A stretch of 64,000 bases of DNA from Epiperipatus broadwayi (lineage: Eukaryota; Onychophora; Udeonychophora; Euonychophora; Peripatidae): NCBI GenBank assembly GCA_028023455.1, contig JAQFVV010006474.1:701501-765500 (forward strand), in the 5' to 3' direction. The translations under genes and the position numbers were made by a program. A model generated the notes under the pieces. That model saw only the letters and a list, made by a program, of their open reading frames with translations. It was not told the DNA's origin and made no database searches. Below, in pieces: positions 46,819 to 58,037 of this stretch (position 1 is the first letter of the stretch; every line of letters starts with the position of its first letter).

Positions 46819-48955
46819 TGTGACGGTCAGATGATGTCTGATGATTTAACCCAGTTCGAATACTAGGCAAAAGTACCTCGAGGCCACCCATAATGCGAGA
46901 TATTAAACCAAGAATACTATGACCTCTGCCCTATTCGTCTAGTCTCGAAGCTATCATCAACCGAACAACACTATCTAAGACACGCATAGATATTTTGGTG
47001 ACCGATATTTTCTTCCCGAGCCACGAGCTTAGCATCAGCGGGAGACATGGACAGAATCACCTGCGGAGCTTAAATAGTTAAATTATAAAAATGCTTAGAA
47101 ATATGTGTTCTGCGTGCCTGGATCATTTAAAAGTAAAACAAAGCATTGAAAGATAACTAGCAAACTCAAGCTTTTTTAGTTAAATAAATATCTTTAATCA
47201 ATGACATTTGAAATATTATTAATAATTTAATGGCCTTTGCTATTCCCCGAAATTTGTGAATAACTTATGAGACAATGAAAACCCGATTAATATGCTTGCG
47301 GTCTAAATCTTTCCTTCCCAGTTTTATTAAACATTGTCAACTCGAATCTGCTCGATAACGGGTAATAATAAAAATCTTTCGCAAAGCAGTTTCTAATTGC
47401 TTTGCACTAAAATAGAGTTTAAAATCATTTAAAGTGTATATCGCTAAATCTGACATACGTAAGAAGCTAATGGCGGACAAAAGAAGCGTTATCGAGGAGA
47501 TCAAATTGGCAAACAAAAAAAGAAAAACTTACTCGTACTAAATTTTACAAGTATGAATAAAACTGGAAAGGGATTTTTATATGAACAATTAACTAATAAA
47601 CTTAACCGCAGTAAAATTAAAATATTTACACATGGGGAGTAATGAAGAATAGCGAAGGAAAAGGGGTTAAATATCTAGATAGATGATCACATATACATAT
47701 ATCTAACTAGTCTAATAAAAACAGTTACATTATAAATATCATTGAGCAAACATTTCATAAATATTCAAAAAAGCAATTATAAAAAAGTATGGACAAAAGG
47801 GTAGCATAATGAATAGTTCATTATTTCTTGGTCATATTCCATCGACGGGCGTAGCTTGATCCGTTTGATGAGATGTGTTCGACCGGACAAGGAAAGTGGA
47901 AATCGGTAGCATGGTTTCACAAAAAATCCTCCAGACATGGCACAGAGTTCAGATGACGATTGAGCAAATACTACGGCATATTTTCTGGTATTGAGGAACC
48001 CCGGCGATAGGCAAAGCTATTTATTTGCCTAGCCGAGCATATTAGAATCCATCATACTTATATGATTTTTAGCTTGAGCAGGTTCAAACTTCTTCATGAT
48101 TTGTAGACGATAATTGTAGACTTTTTGGAATAAAATCACAAACAAAATCTGACAGAGTTCTCCTAAGAGAAATCTAAATGCACCTTGCAATAGCAGATCT
48201 GAATGAAACTTGCAATAGCAAAATCTGAAGGCCTTGCAATAGCAAAATCTTGAATCAACCTTGCAATAGCAAAATCTGATATCACTCTTCCAATAGCAAA
48301 ATCTGAATGCCTCTCCTCTTTTGTTCTCTCCCTTTTATAACTTTTTTTCTTAGCTACCTTCTATTGTTTGTATGATCTGAGATCTTGATAAGCCTCCCCA
48401 TGCTCCTTTGTTTCAAAGTAACACCCTCCAAAATAACTTTTACTTTTTTACTCTAAATTTCTTTCTTTAAACTTTGGGATTTTATTAATTAAAAAAAAGA
48501 AAGAGAAAGCCATCTTTAATTTGACTTGAATGGGCTTAACTAATTAAAAATATACATTCTTTTAGAAAATGTTGGTGGGCTATTCTCAAAATCAAATCAT
48601 ACTAAATATTTGAACAAGATTTAAAAGTAAAATACATTCTTATTTCTTTTAATACAATAAGCGTTTTATTTCAGCAGAATTTTGCATTCTCATATATATA
48701 TATGCTTGACGTATATATATGTTTGACTAAACGGTTTTCACAAGTAATATTTTTAACAGCAATTTTAATGTTACAATGGAATTTATTTAAAAGAAAATAT
48801 TTACAAGCAAATACAAATTTAATAAACGTAATTAATTTTAGCTGTAATGCAAAACCCTGCTGATATTGGCCTATAAACTTAATTTAGGTTTACAATATTA
48901 ATCCAGCTTATAGGAAGGTATGAAGCATGGATTGGATTTCAAATCCATTGCTTCA
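46819..48955 (-). repeat. 5' LTR of element 2
   Basis: 2137 bp, partner of 37989-40132, with the same TTGCAATAGCAAAATCTGAA repeats at about 48183-48308. Confidence 0.9.
48332..48339 (-). promoter_or_regulatory. TATA box candidate in the 5' LTR of element 2
   Basis: Minus-strand TATAAAAG lies about 620 bp from the LTR start, at nearly the same place as the TATA candidate of element 1. Confidence 0.5.
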
Positions 48956-51459
48956 ATATACAATCTTATTCTGTGGTAAACAAAATAATCACAAGGTCCA
49001 ATCACAAGATCTGAGGAAATTCACAGGAGTTTCAAGATTTTTCCAAATCTTGGGGACACTTAAAAAAATACTAAAAGTGATCGATGTCTCTGTGAGAGTT
49101 TGTGGTTTGAGATTATCGCCAGTAAATTTTCTATATATACCACTACATGAAACATCCAGTACAGTCTGTTTTTACTTAACATTTGAATTGTACCATTTGC
49201 AAGCAGAAGTAAAAAATCCTAGATTGTAAGTCTAGTGTTGCCTTTTAGTGATTGAGGTCAGCCATAAGTTTAGGGTCAACCTCTAGTGATTGAGATCAAT
49301 CATACTTGTGGGTCCTCAGCTGACCATTAAATTACATTTGTGTGTATCAGTGAAATCATATTTAGTTCTCTCCAAACTGTCTGCAGCGCCATCTCTGAGT
49401 CAACACTTGCATTACATAGTAACATAATTAGTTATTTGTCACAAAAGTTTTACAATCATAGCAAGTCTACATCATTAATTATGTCATGAGATGTCACATT
49501 CTGTTTTATAACTTCATGGATCATCTTCAATGTTTTCCTACCATTATATAATCTTTCAAATAACTTGAACACATATAACTCATGCTTTCACTGTCATGCA
49601 CAATCTGAATCATTTTAACATTTCCTACAGCAGTTTTGCCCAATTTAACATAAAACTTAATGTTATGGTATTATTCCATCATGACTTAAGGTAGAAAACA
49701 CACTGTCACTTTCTGTCATAACTTGTAATCTAGATGTTCTAATATCTTAAAATTATTGTACTGAATAAACTTTTATATAATGCATGTGTTAATTTATAGA
49801 TGGCATTGGCGTTAGCTTGGAGAAAAAATAAGGCACCTTTTCCCCTGTAACAGACTCTCTATGTGCTTTTTGAACAACTTTCATTCACTAAAAGAAGTTT
49901 AAGTTTTTAGAGAGATTTTGTAAATGAGTAATCTGAGATATTACATTAAATAAACTCTAATGTTAATAGATATATATTTCATCTTTAATAAAGTTCAATG
50001 TTGAGACCTCCAATTAAAGAAATGTAATAATTCCCAACTTAATAAAAGTAATTTACAATTAATTGTATAGTTATGGGGTGAATGATTTGTTTGAAATAAG
50101 GTCTGTTTGAAGAACATGTCACTAGTTAATAAAATAAAATGTCAAATAACTTTCTTGGTCAGGAATTGATAAGAAGTTTGACGCTAAAATTGCAGAATGA
50201 AATCAATCTGATGATCTAAGGACCATATTCTCCAGTCACTAAACTATGAAGGGCATGTTTATTCATTATGTTTATTTGAATTTACAGTGGTTCTCTGACT
50301 CATGAATATGACTGACATAATTTGGACTAATTGAGATTTTTTCTGGCCAAAATGTATATTAGGAACCACCTACATATTTTAACATCTGTACCTATGTGTT
50401 TGAAGTAAACATGGAAATATAGATAATATATATTTTACTCATTTCATTGTCATCATATTGAGGAATGGGTAATATTGGAAGACATATTGTTCACTTTGTA
50501 GGAAGACAAAAATGTTATTCTGGGCCTATGAGATGAAGCTTCAGTGCTAACCCACCATTATTCCTTATTATCTATCTTAAAATGATTTAAGAATTGTGGA
50601 AGACAATGGGCACTAGATGGTAGTATAATAAGACTTCTATGACTGAAATATTGTCATTTTGTTTATATTTATGATGTCATTATGAAGATTAAAAGATTGC
50701 TACCATAAAATGCAGGTGACTGTGAGGTAGCAAAGTTTTCTAAAGTCTAATTTCAGCACATACCATGAGAACTAACTCTGGACAAGATCTCACAAATCAT
50801 TAATCACTAAAAGAATTTACAGATCATAAAAATAAATAGCAGTGTTATTAGTAATGGACTGTGGCTATAAGAAAATGACATGAATAAAACTTAATATCAA
50901 AAAAACAGACAAAATGTATTTAATGTGATAAATTGATGCAGTATTTATTTTTATTAATATATGCTTTGATGATTATGGACTCACTACTTAAGAGCCATGA
51001 ATCACAGCCCAGAGCATCATGTATGGGGGTTGAACTTCTTAATTTCTGAATAATAAAACTTTATTTTTTTCTCTCAACAGACCAATTGATCATTCCAAAA
51101 TACCAAAGTGTTCTGATATTCTAAGCATGTATTTAATTTGCCTGACTTATTTGTCCTCAATCAAATTTCACTTCTCTAAAAAAGCATGAACTATTGGAAC
51201 TGGTGCTCTCCACCAATATATTATGCATTTCCCTATTTTGTACATAATATAGATTTTTCTGCAGTTTCTCTTAATCTTTAAACTTTACTTTTATTATAGA
51301 TTATATTGTGGAAACATATTTAAAACTCTGCCCAAACTATTGGAAAAGTTGTATTGAAAAAATAAGAGTTGATTAATCAATGCAATAATCTAAAAAAAGT
51401 TGAATAACTTTCAGTGATTAAGATTAAAACTCTTTTTTAATTCAGAACAATTTTAAAAC
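48956..51459. other. Non-coding sequence
   Basis: Moderately AT-rich, without recognisable coding, RNA or repeat structure. A frame at 48927-49229 begins inside the LTR and is taken as chance. Confidence 0.4.
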
Positions 51460-51584
51460 TATATCTAAGTATCAAACAGGCAAAACTATCCATACAGTAG
51501 CACCACTTAGTGCAAGCCAGAGTAATCAATGGATGCCAGAAGGTTTGTGCATAAAATTTCTATCTAGTGCTTACTCATCCAATA

Positions 51585-51627
51585 TCTCCAGACTAGTTTC
51601 TAGATTGTGGATTTCATCAGTGAGGAG
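51585..51627 (-). ncRNA. Hammerhead-like motif, left arm of copy d
   Basis: On the minus strand: stem I strand CTCCTCA, CTGATGA (plus 51614-51620), a weak stem II region, GAAA, mini-stem ACTAGT and C (plus 51591). TGGAG after it can pair with the first strand. Stem II is the weakest part in this copy. Confidence 0.5.
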
Positions 51628-51734
51628 TCTTGGATCTGAGAGCACTGCACCTAGATCTTAGGATCTAATGCAATCCTTCAGCAGCCATCTTTTATCTCTA
51701 CTTAACTATAAAACTATGAGCTGAAATTGAAAAC

Positions 51735-51777
51735 ACTCCCCACTGATGAAAGACACAAGGTAGAAACTAGTCTAGGA
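51735..51777 (+). ncRNA. Hammerhead-like motif, right arm of copy d
   Basis: CTGATGA (51743-51749), a short stem II region AAGACACAAGGTA, GAAA (51763-51766), mini-stem ACTAGT and C at 51772. Stems I and II have mismatches, so this copy is likely impaired, though the core bases are kept. Confidence 0.5.
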
Positions 51778-51947
51778 ATATTGGATGAGTAGGCACTAGA
51801 TAGGGATCTTAAGCACAAACCTTTTTACATCCATTGATTACTCTGGCTTGCAATGAGTGACACTATGCTATGGAGAGTTTTGCCTGCTTTAACAGCTTGA
51901 GCAAGCATAAAGAATGGTGATCATGTGATATTATATCTAAGTATCAA

Positions 51948-52443
51948 GCCAACATCTATTAAATTAGCCAAAATCAGTAAGTGATATGTTTAATAATTGA
52001 TTACTTTTATATATTTAATGAAAATTTTAATTCAAATTAACATTTACTTTTTCTATTTTGTTAAATTATTTATTGTTTTTTCTATTTTTCATATGGTTGA
52101 AGTTAATATGTCATTAATTGAAGCAACATTAAATAGTTTTGTACTATATAAAGAATTTCTAAACTTATAAACCTTAATTGATTAATAAAAAATCATTCAA
52201 TCTTCACAAACTCATATTATGAGCTCTTCCCTTATCAGGAATCTAAAACAACTACCACTCCATAACTCTGGCAATTATACATTTATTTCAATACAACAAT
52301 TTACTTCATTTGCTGTTAGCTCTGTTGCTGCCTGATGAGTTTTTTTCTGATGTTCTCAAAAAAAAGTACAGCATATAAATGTGGAATTTCAATGAAGTAA
52401 ACTGTTTGTATGTGTTTGTGAAAAAATAAAAATTTTAATAGCA

Positions 52444-52483
<40 letters not shown>

Positions 52484-54959
52484 ATGGGATGGGGGTTCAG
52501 GAAATGGTAGGAACAAGGAATTGAACTGGGGTGATGGAAACATCATCATCACTCCCAGTCAATTTATATGTATTTCAAATAATTTATGATAATTTTTCAA
52601 AAGTATATGAGAAGTAAGATATATTTAATAATAAAATGAGATTATAGAATGTCTGAGAACATTGAGAGATCAGAAGCTAATTCAAAAGAACAACTAAAGC
52701 ATAATTATTATCAACCAGCATTATAAAGTAAATATCAGTATAAGTAAATACTAGAGAGAAATAACCATCCATCATCATCATTGATGAGAATAAACAAATT
52801 AGTACAATAAAATATATAAATCAACAGTCAATCTTGTGACTGGATTGAAAATGGGTCTTCTGTAGGCCAGGCTAACTATTGAGCCTTTGCCAGCTTGGGC
52901 AATTATATAAACATAACTTGGATGCACCAGCTTAGTGCTCATCCATTAAAATACACAATAATCAGAAATAGAACAATAATGCTGGGACATTTAAACCATG
53001 CTGATCATCATCAATGCTCTGGCCACTAAAGTACTATTAATGTACTGGCCAACTATAAAATTAAATTTTTAATAAGACTAAAATAAAATAAAAAACATAA
53101 TTGTGCATGGGCTTTAAAGAGTATCCTCTTCTGTGCCAACCAGGATGATGATTGATCATCACTGGATGCCCAAAGCACTAAGCACATCTCCATTTATCCG
53201 TGTCCGAAATCTAGCTCAGAGAACATGGGCTCTATTACTGTATGTGAACAAGAGATGATGGAAACCATTTTTAACAATTAAATAAGTTTATTAATAACAA
53301 TAAAAAAATAAGTGATTAAGGTCTTATAAGGGTTCTGATTTTGAATGGTATACAAAATTATATACACAACTAAAGTTATTATATGGTTTACAATATTTCT
53401 TAATAAGTTTCTACAAACACATATATATGTCCTACATAGACGGGCGTTTTATAACATATGATTTTTCTCAAAATAATAAATGACATCAATTTTTACCTAA
53501 GTAGGTTTTGATATATATAAATATGCACATAGAGTGCAGTACATTTGAGAAATAGACATATTTAAATGATTATACAATAAATGATTAAAATTTTTACATA
53601 TATGAGTGTGCGTGTACACTTACTACTTTTATCTATTTCAACTTTTACAATAATATTATAATTTTCTAATACATAAATTTCCTACCTATACGTGAGTATA
53701 AAAAAAATATAGATACAATTTAAAATTAGTTTCAATTTATAAGTTCTCAAAAGTATAGTCAATTTTTTTGACAGGTATTTGTTGATTAATTATCAACGTT
53801 TTTGGACCAATTTAAAAGATTTGCTTTTTCGATTTTAATTCAAACAAAACTATGCTTGCATTTAAATTATATATTCTTTTTTTTTAATGAATATGAAAAT
53901 TATTTCTTAGCAAAATATATATAGCAAATCGTTTCTCTTTTCAACATTTGACTGGAGCAAATTTTACTTTAAGTTAATTTTAAAAAATACAACTCACTCT
54001 ATATACATGCGATGTATTTATCTGTGTTTTCCTGCTTGCATAGATGAACAGTAGCATCAGTACACCAATTTCTTCAAGCTTTCTCATGGTAAGCTTGGTT
54101 TCTAGCCCATCAGAAAAAATATAATTCCGGGCTTGTTGTCACGATCAGGTAAAAGTACATAATCCATGTAAAATCTTGGTCTGTAGTTGGTCTCTTTCTG
54201 TCTAGGATTTTTCCAGGCAAGCAGCTGTCTTGGTTTGATCCTCTGCACGTTTAAGGCTATGAATTTCAGCACAAAGAAGTGGGTCATTTTTTCCATGTGA
54301 ATTTCAAACTCCTGCAAAGGAAATATTGGCAGCTTCCCAATCTAATGTTCTGCCAACTATATGGTCAGCTAAAATCAACTGCTGCCCTTCATCAAGTTGC
54401 AACAAAATATTGCCACCAACTCTTCAGCTGTCCCTTCTTACAAAAAAACTATTAATCAGACTGCTCTCTTCAAAATCATTATCCAGACTTTGCAGTGGCC
54501 CAGTTGGCCACTGCTTAAAATATTACAACCAGACTCCTCTGGTCAACTCTTACAAACCACAAGCAAAAAACTGATATTTTTTTTATCAGTCTTTTATAAA
54601 CTTGGGTAGATCAGGTGACAAAACACAGTGGCTGTTTTCAATCTACTTTAATCCATTTGAAAACAAGCTGGAAATTTCTATCAAAGTGTGATTTTCATGT
54701 TTTTACTTTAATCTTTGGAATTTGACCAATAATCCTTTTGAAAACATATACATGTTTTTATTTAGACAATAAAAATTTACAAATTAATTAAAGATTTCAA
54801 AAATAGACATTTTTTTCAAAATTATCAAAAAAACAAGCTTATATTTAAATTTCAATATCAGAATTACAAATAATATTTATCAGACCTTTTAAAAGTTTAA
54901 TTTATAAAACAATTTTTATTTTAAATCAGAGTTATTATTTAACCCTTACATATTATGAT
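51948..54959. other. Non-coding sequence with a (TA)n run
   Basis: A TA microsatellite lies at about 52447-52480. A 71-codon minus-strand frame at 54102-54317 follows an acceptor-like TTTCCTTTGCAG but has no motif I recognise; it is discussed as a finding, not called a gene. Confidence 0.4.
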
Positions 54960-55115
54960 TTTATTTTAGGAAAATGTCTTTTAGAAAAAATTAACTTTAT
55001 TTGAATATTCAAAATACATTCAACTGTTAGGTAATAGCACACAGGTTAGTATTTGCACAATGTTTGAAGAGGTATTATTCTCCCCTCTTCTTTAAGTGTT
55101 GTTAACTTGACCAAT

Positions 55116-55206
55116 AACAGTACTAGCATTAGAATCGACCCTTGAGCCTTAGATTCTTCAGTATTGAATTTTATGATAACACACTAACCAAGTGAACGAT
55201 CCTGCC
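55116..55206 (-). repeat. tRNA-derived sequence, diverged (left inner arm)
   Basis: Minus strand: GGCAGGA acceptor-like start, A-box-like TCACTTGGTTAGTG, B-box-like GGGTCGATTC, and TACTGTT at the end that can pair with the start (with G-U pairs). It is the inverted, more diverged partner of 55579-55668. Confidence 0.5.
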
Positions 55207-55578
55207 AAAGGTAATAGTCAGTAGAAATTTCATATACTTATCTATGAATTTCCCTCCTGATTTCTCCACTTTTTTCTAAGAGCAAAGTTAATTAGTGGTT
55301 CTATACAGTATGGACAGTCACACTAGGTTCACATGTGGAATTGTTTACCAACGTCATGTGAGCAGCTTCTTTAAATTTTCTTCTTTGCATTTTTTCATCA
55401 CTAGTAAATATTTTTGTATTTTCCCAATTGAACATGGCAAACAATCTCATAAGTCATCCTAGTGTAAATACAGATAATGTATGGAAACAACTAATCAACT
55501 TTGCTCTTAGAAAAAAGTTGAGAAATCAGGAAGATCCTCATAGATAAGTATATGAAATTTCTACTGACTGTTGCCCTT

Positions 55579-55668
55579 GACAGGATGGCTCCGTTGGTTA
55601 GAGCATTACCTTAAAATTCAATACTCAAGAATCAAAGGTACTGGTTTGATTCCTATGCTAGTACTGTC
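55579..55668 (+). repeat. tRNA-derived sequence (SINE-head-like)
   Basis: GACAGGA at the start pairs with TACTGTC at the end (6 of 7). The D-arm GCTC...GAGC is perfect, with A box TGGCTCCGTTGG (55586-55597). The B box GGTTTGATTCC is at 55643-55653. The anticodon arm is degenerate, and the length (90) is above a normal tRNA. I read it as a tRNA-derived SINE-like module, not a working tRNA gene; the anticodon cannot be set. Confidence 0.65.
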
Positions 55669-55850
55669 ACTAGTCATACCAGCAATACTTAAAGAAGAGG
55701 GGGGGGATAACATCCCTCAAAATGTTGTGCATATACTAAGTTGTGTGCTATTACTAACAGTTGAATATATTTGGAATATTTAAATAAATTAAATTTTTTG
55801 AAAAGACATTCAAGACTTATATTAGATGATGGAAATAGTCCAACATATAA

Positions 55851-56405
55851 ATATACCTAAAACATCATTATCACAAGCATTCAGGAAAACACAATGTATC
55901 TTTGTGTTTAACGTGTGCTTCAAGATTTTGATCTTCTAATAAAAAAAATGTTAAATATAATGTTAGGTTTGCATTGTATACTGATTAATAAAATAATAAT
56001 AAAGCTGTGATAAAGTAAATATTTTTTTTTGCTAATTTATATTTAAAAAAATATTTGACCATTTTCATGAAAGATTGTTTTACTCTTTGAGTAATAATAT
56101 TATTTTATTATTAATTCAATTTGATATATGTATATATGTATACCAAGTTATTATACATTAAAATATTTATAAAAAAAGAAATTATTTTTATAGACACATA
56201 TGTTCCTTATATTTATTTATGTTTATTTTAAAAAAAAAAAAAAAAGCAATATACAAATAATAATATCACTAAATAACTTTTGCCTACACAATTATTTATG
56301 TTAACGCTTATATATTTTATTAAATGTGTGTAATAGATTGAAGTATCATTAAAAACTATTTTAATGTTATTTTTACAATTCTTTTAAAGTAATAATTATT
56401 AAATG
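55851..56405. other. Non-coding AT-rich sequence
   Basis: Includes an A-run near 56230-56244. No gene recognised. Confidence 0.4.
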
Positions 56406-56607
56406 CAGAGCCAATCTGAGGACAGTGTGAATGATGTGATCACACTAGGTCCCACATTTATTAAGGTCCTGCAATTAGATGATCTACACTTTTGGTGACG
56501 ATCAAAAATTTAAATGTTTTACTACTTGCTAAACATAATTATATTTCCATTTTATTTATCTGCTGAAATTCTGTAATTTAAAAGCCTTATCATGTCAAAA
56601 TAATACA

Positions 56608-56886
56608 TTACATGATCACCATTTCATATGCTTACATATGCTGTTAATAAAAGTATACCAAACTCTCCATCCAGTATTGCCACCAAGTGCAAGTCTTTAT
56701 AATCAATTGATGCAGAAGGTCAAATCCAAGGCTCCTCATTGATGAAAGCCACAAGCTAGAAACTAGTCTGGGGTGTTAGATGAGTAGGCATTAGATAGAG
56801 ATTTTATGCACAAACCTTACTGATCGATTGATTCTAAAGGCTTGCACTTGGTGGCAGACTGTATGAAGAGTTTGGTACTCCTTTTG
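56608..56886 (-). mobile_element. Hammerhead-linked short retroelement, copy e
   Basis: A 279-bp two-armed copy, tail on the left, nested in the hAT-like MITE. Flanks AAATAATACA (56598-56607) and AAATAATGCA (56887-56896) match at 9 of 10. The arms are TACCAAACTCTCCATCCAGT and its near inverse, both followed inward by family arm sequence. It contains one hammerhead-like block at 56733-56773. Confidence 0.7.
56733..56773 (+). ncRNA. Hammerhead-like motif in copy e
   Basis: Stem I strand CCTCA, TTGATGA in place of CTGATGA (C3 changed to T), stem II AGC-CACAA-GCT framed by A facing A, GAAA (56759-56762), mini-stem ACTAGT, C at 56768, then TGGGG closing a 5-bp stem I with one G-U. Best stem I of the family, but the C3 change should reduce activity. 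Confidence 0.55.
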
Positions 56887-57893
56887 AAATAATGCAATAG
56901 TAGAAACACTGATTTACAGTGATATAGATTTTTCACTTACTACAATAAGTATACTTACATATTTCACAATGTTTTGGTCTTGTTAATCTAAAATCAGCAT
57001 AAGTCAAAAAGGATCCTCTTTAATAACAATTTTTTTCTATTAAATTAGAATTTGCCAAAAAAAAAAAAAATTAGTGATGTTATTAACAGATTCGCAATAA
57101 AACATTCAAAGAAATAAAATATAACTTTTTATATTACATGCATTTTATTTTGTTTTTTCAAATATTCTCTAGATAAAATTGCACAAAGCTGTATTTATAA
57201 TTTATAAATAATCAAAAATGAGTAATTATTTATATGTTATAAGCATTAATTTATGCAATTTTATTTTCATTTAACAAAATAAAAATACACACAATGCAAA
57301 AAATTATGTTTTATTTTCTTGAAGGGTTTTTTGTAGCAAATTCTCATTCAAAATAAATTAAAATTTTAATGAATAGAATTATTCTTGACTTGATTTCTAA
57401 TAATTGTAAAACAATATTTATTTATTTAGCATAAGGTGTCAATGCATTAATATTCACCACCAAGTTCTTAACTAATCAAGAGCTGACTCCTCCAAGTTAT
57501 GTAGAGCAAAAAAGCCAACAGGAATATGGTAAATTGGATACTGCCATAGATTGTGGTCACCCACATGTTGAAGAGTCTATAAATCTCCACTTGTACAATA
57601 TATAACAACATCTACCCTGTCCTGTTCTGATTCTGTTAATCTTTGACCAGAGTGATTTGGAAGGGAAAAACCAAATACTCTGAGAATTAGGTCAGCTATT
57701 AGAGCATGATTATTTAGAAATGACTTATTCTAGTCATGTGCCCACATGCTATCATAAAGCAACATATCTTTATTTGCAAATAAGATTTTTTTAAAAATAT
57801 ATTTTATCATAAAAGCCACCATCTCCACCCACAACCCTCACATAAAAATTGCTCTGAGGTCCTGCTTTTTCTTGGGCTGGCTCTGATTAAACA

Positions 57894-58037
57894 AATATAA
57901 AATGTTATTGCTGGAATTATAGCAAATTCAATATTTACATTTACAATATTTTGTATAAAGTCAAAAACTACGGAGAGACTTTCTTTTCAAAAAATTTTTT
58001 ATTGATATACAATATATAACTTCACAAATAAATATAA
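57894..58037. other. Probable 3' end of the PLE
   Basis: AT-rich. The minus-strand sequence GAAGTTATATATTGTATATC (58008-58027) following the hammerhead-like block is typical of the tail of PLE terminal repeats. The exact end was not fixed. Confidence 0.35.

Larger units (their letters stand above)
37989..48955 (-). mobile_element. LTR retrotransposon 2, gag-only, with long non-coding leader
   Basis: LTRs at 37989-40132 (2144 bp) and 46819-48955 (2137 bp) start TGTGACGG and end GCTTCA, with ATAT immediately outside both (a 4-bp target duplication, though AT-rich). The LTRs differ by scattered substitutions, a roughly 20-bp insertion near 47000 and a roughly 25-bp deletion near 47820, so it is older than element 1. 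The 6.7-kb interior carries one gene, a gag on the minus strand close to the 3' LTR. About 5.3 kb of the interior, between the 5' LTR and gag, is non-coding and rich in tandem repeats. No RT or integrase was recognised. Confidence 0.9.
51476..51931 (+). mobile_element. Hammerhead-linked short retroelement, copy d (full structure)
   Basis: A 456-bp unit flanked by the 16-bp perfect direct repeat TATATCTAAGTATCAA (51460-51475 and 51932-51947). Order: head ACAGGCAAAACTATCC, left arm, antisense hammerhead-like core, spacer of about 120 bp, sense hammerhead-like core, right arm inverted to the left arm and ending GAGTTTTGCCTG, then the tail AGCAAGCATAAAGAATGGTG. It has no coding frame. The long target duplication points to reverse-transcription-based insertion rather than a cut-and-paste transposon. 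Confidence 0.85.
54960..55850. mobile_element. Foldback element, copy 3, with tRNA-like sequences in the loop
   Basis: The outer arms match foldback copy 2: left part AAAATGTCTTTTAGAAAAA...CATTCAACTGTTAGG, right part ACTAACAGTTGAATATAT...GATGATGGAAATAGTCC. Between them lies about 650 bp that is itself a long imperfect inverted repeat. Its arms pair TTTCTAAGAGCAAAGTT (about 55274) with AACTTTGCTCTTAGAAA (about 55500), and TTTCATATACTTATCTATGA with its inverse. Each inner arm contains a tRNA-like segment. No coding frame. Confidence 0.75.
56406..57885. mobile_element. hAT-like MITE
   Basis: The ends are short inverted repeats: left CAGAGCCAATCTGAGGAC and right (inward) CAGAGCCAGCCCAAG, the CAGRGCCnnCCC type common in hAT elements. 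Eight-bp flanks ATTAAATG (56398-56405) and ATTAAACA (57886-57893) agree at 6 of 8, as expected for an aged hAT target duplication. There is no transposase. Copy e of the hammerhead-linked family is nested inside (56608-56886). Confidence 0.6.

Noticed and set aside
55579-55668. Functional tRNA gene
   Set aside because: D arm and boxes are good but the anticodon arm is not formed and the length is about 90; better explained as a tRNA-derived SINE module.
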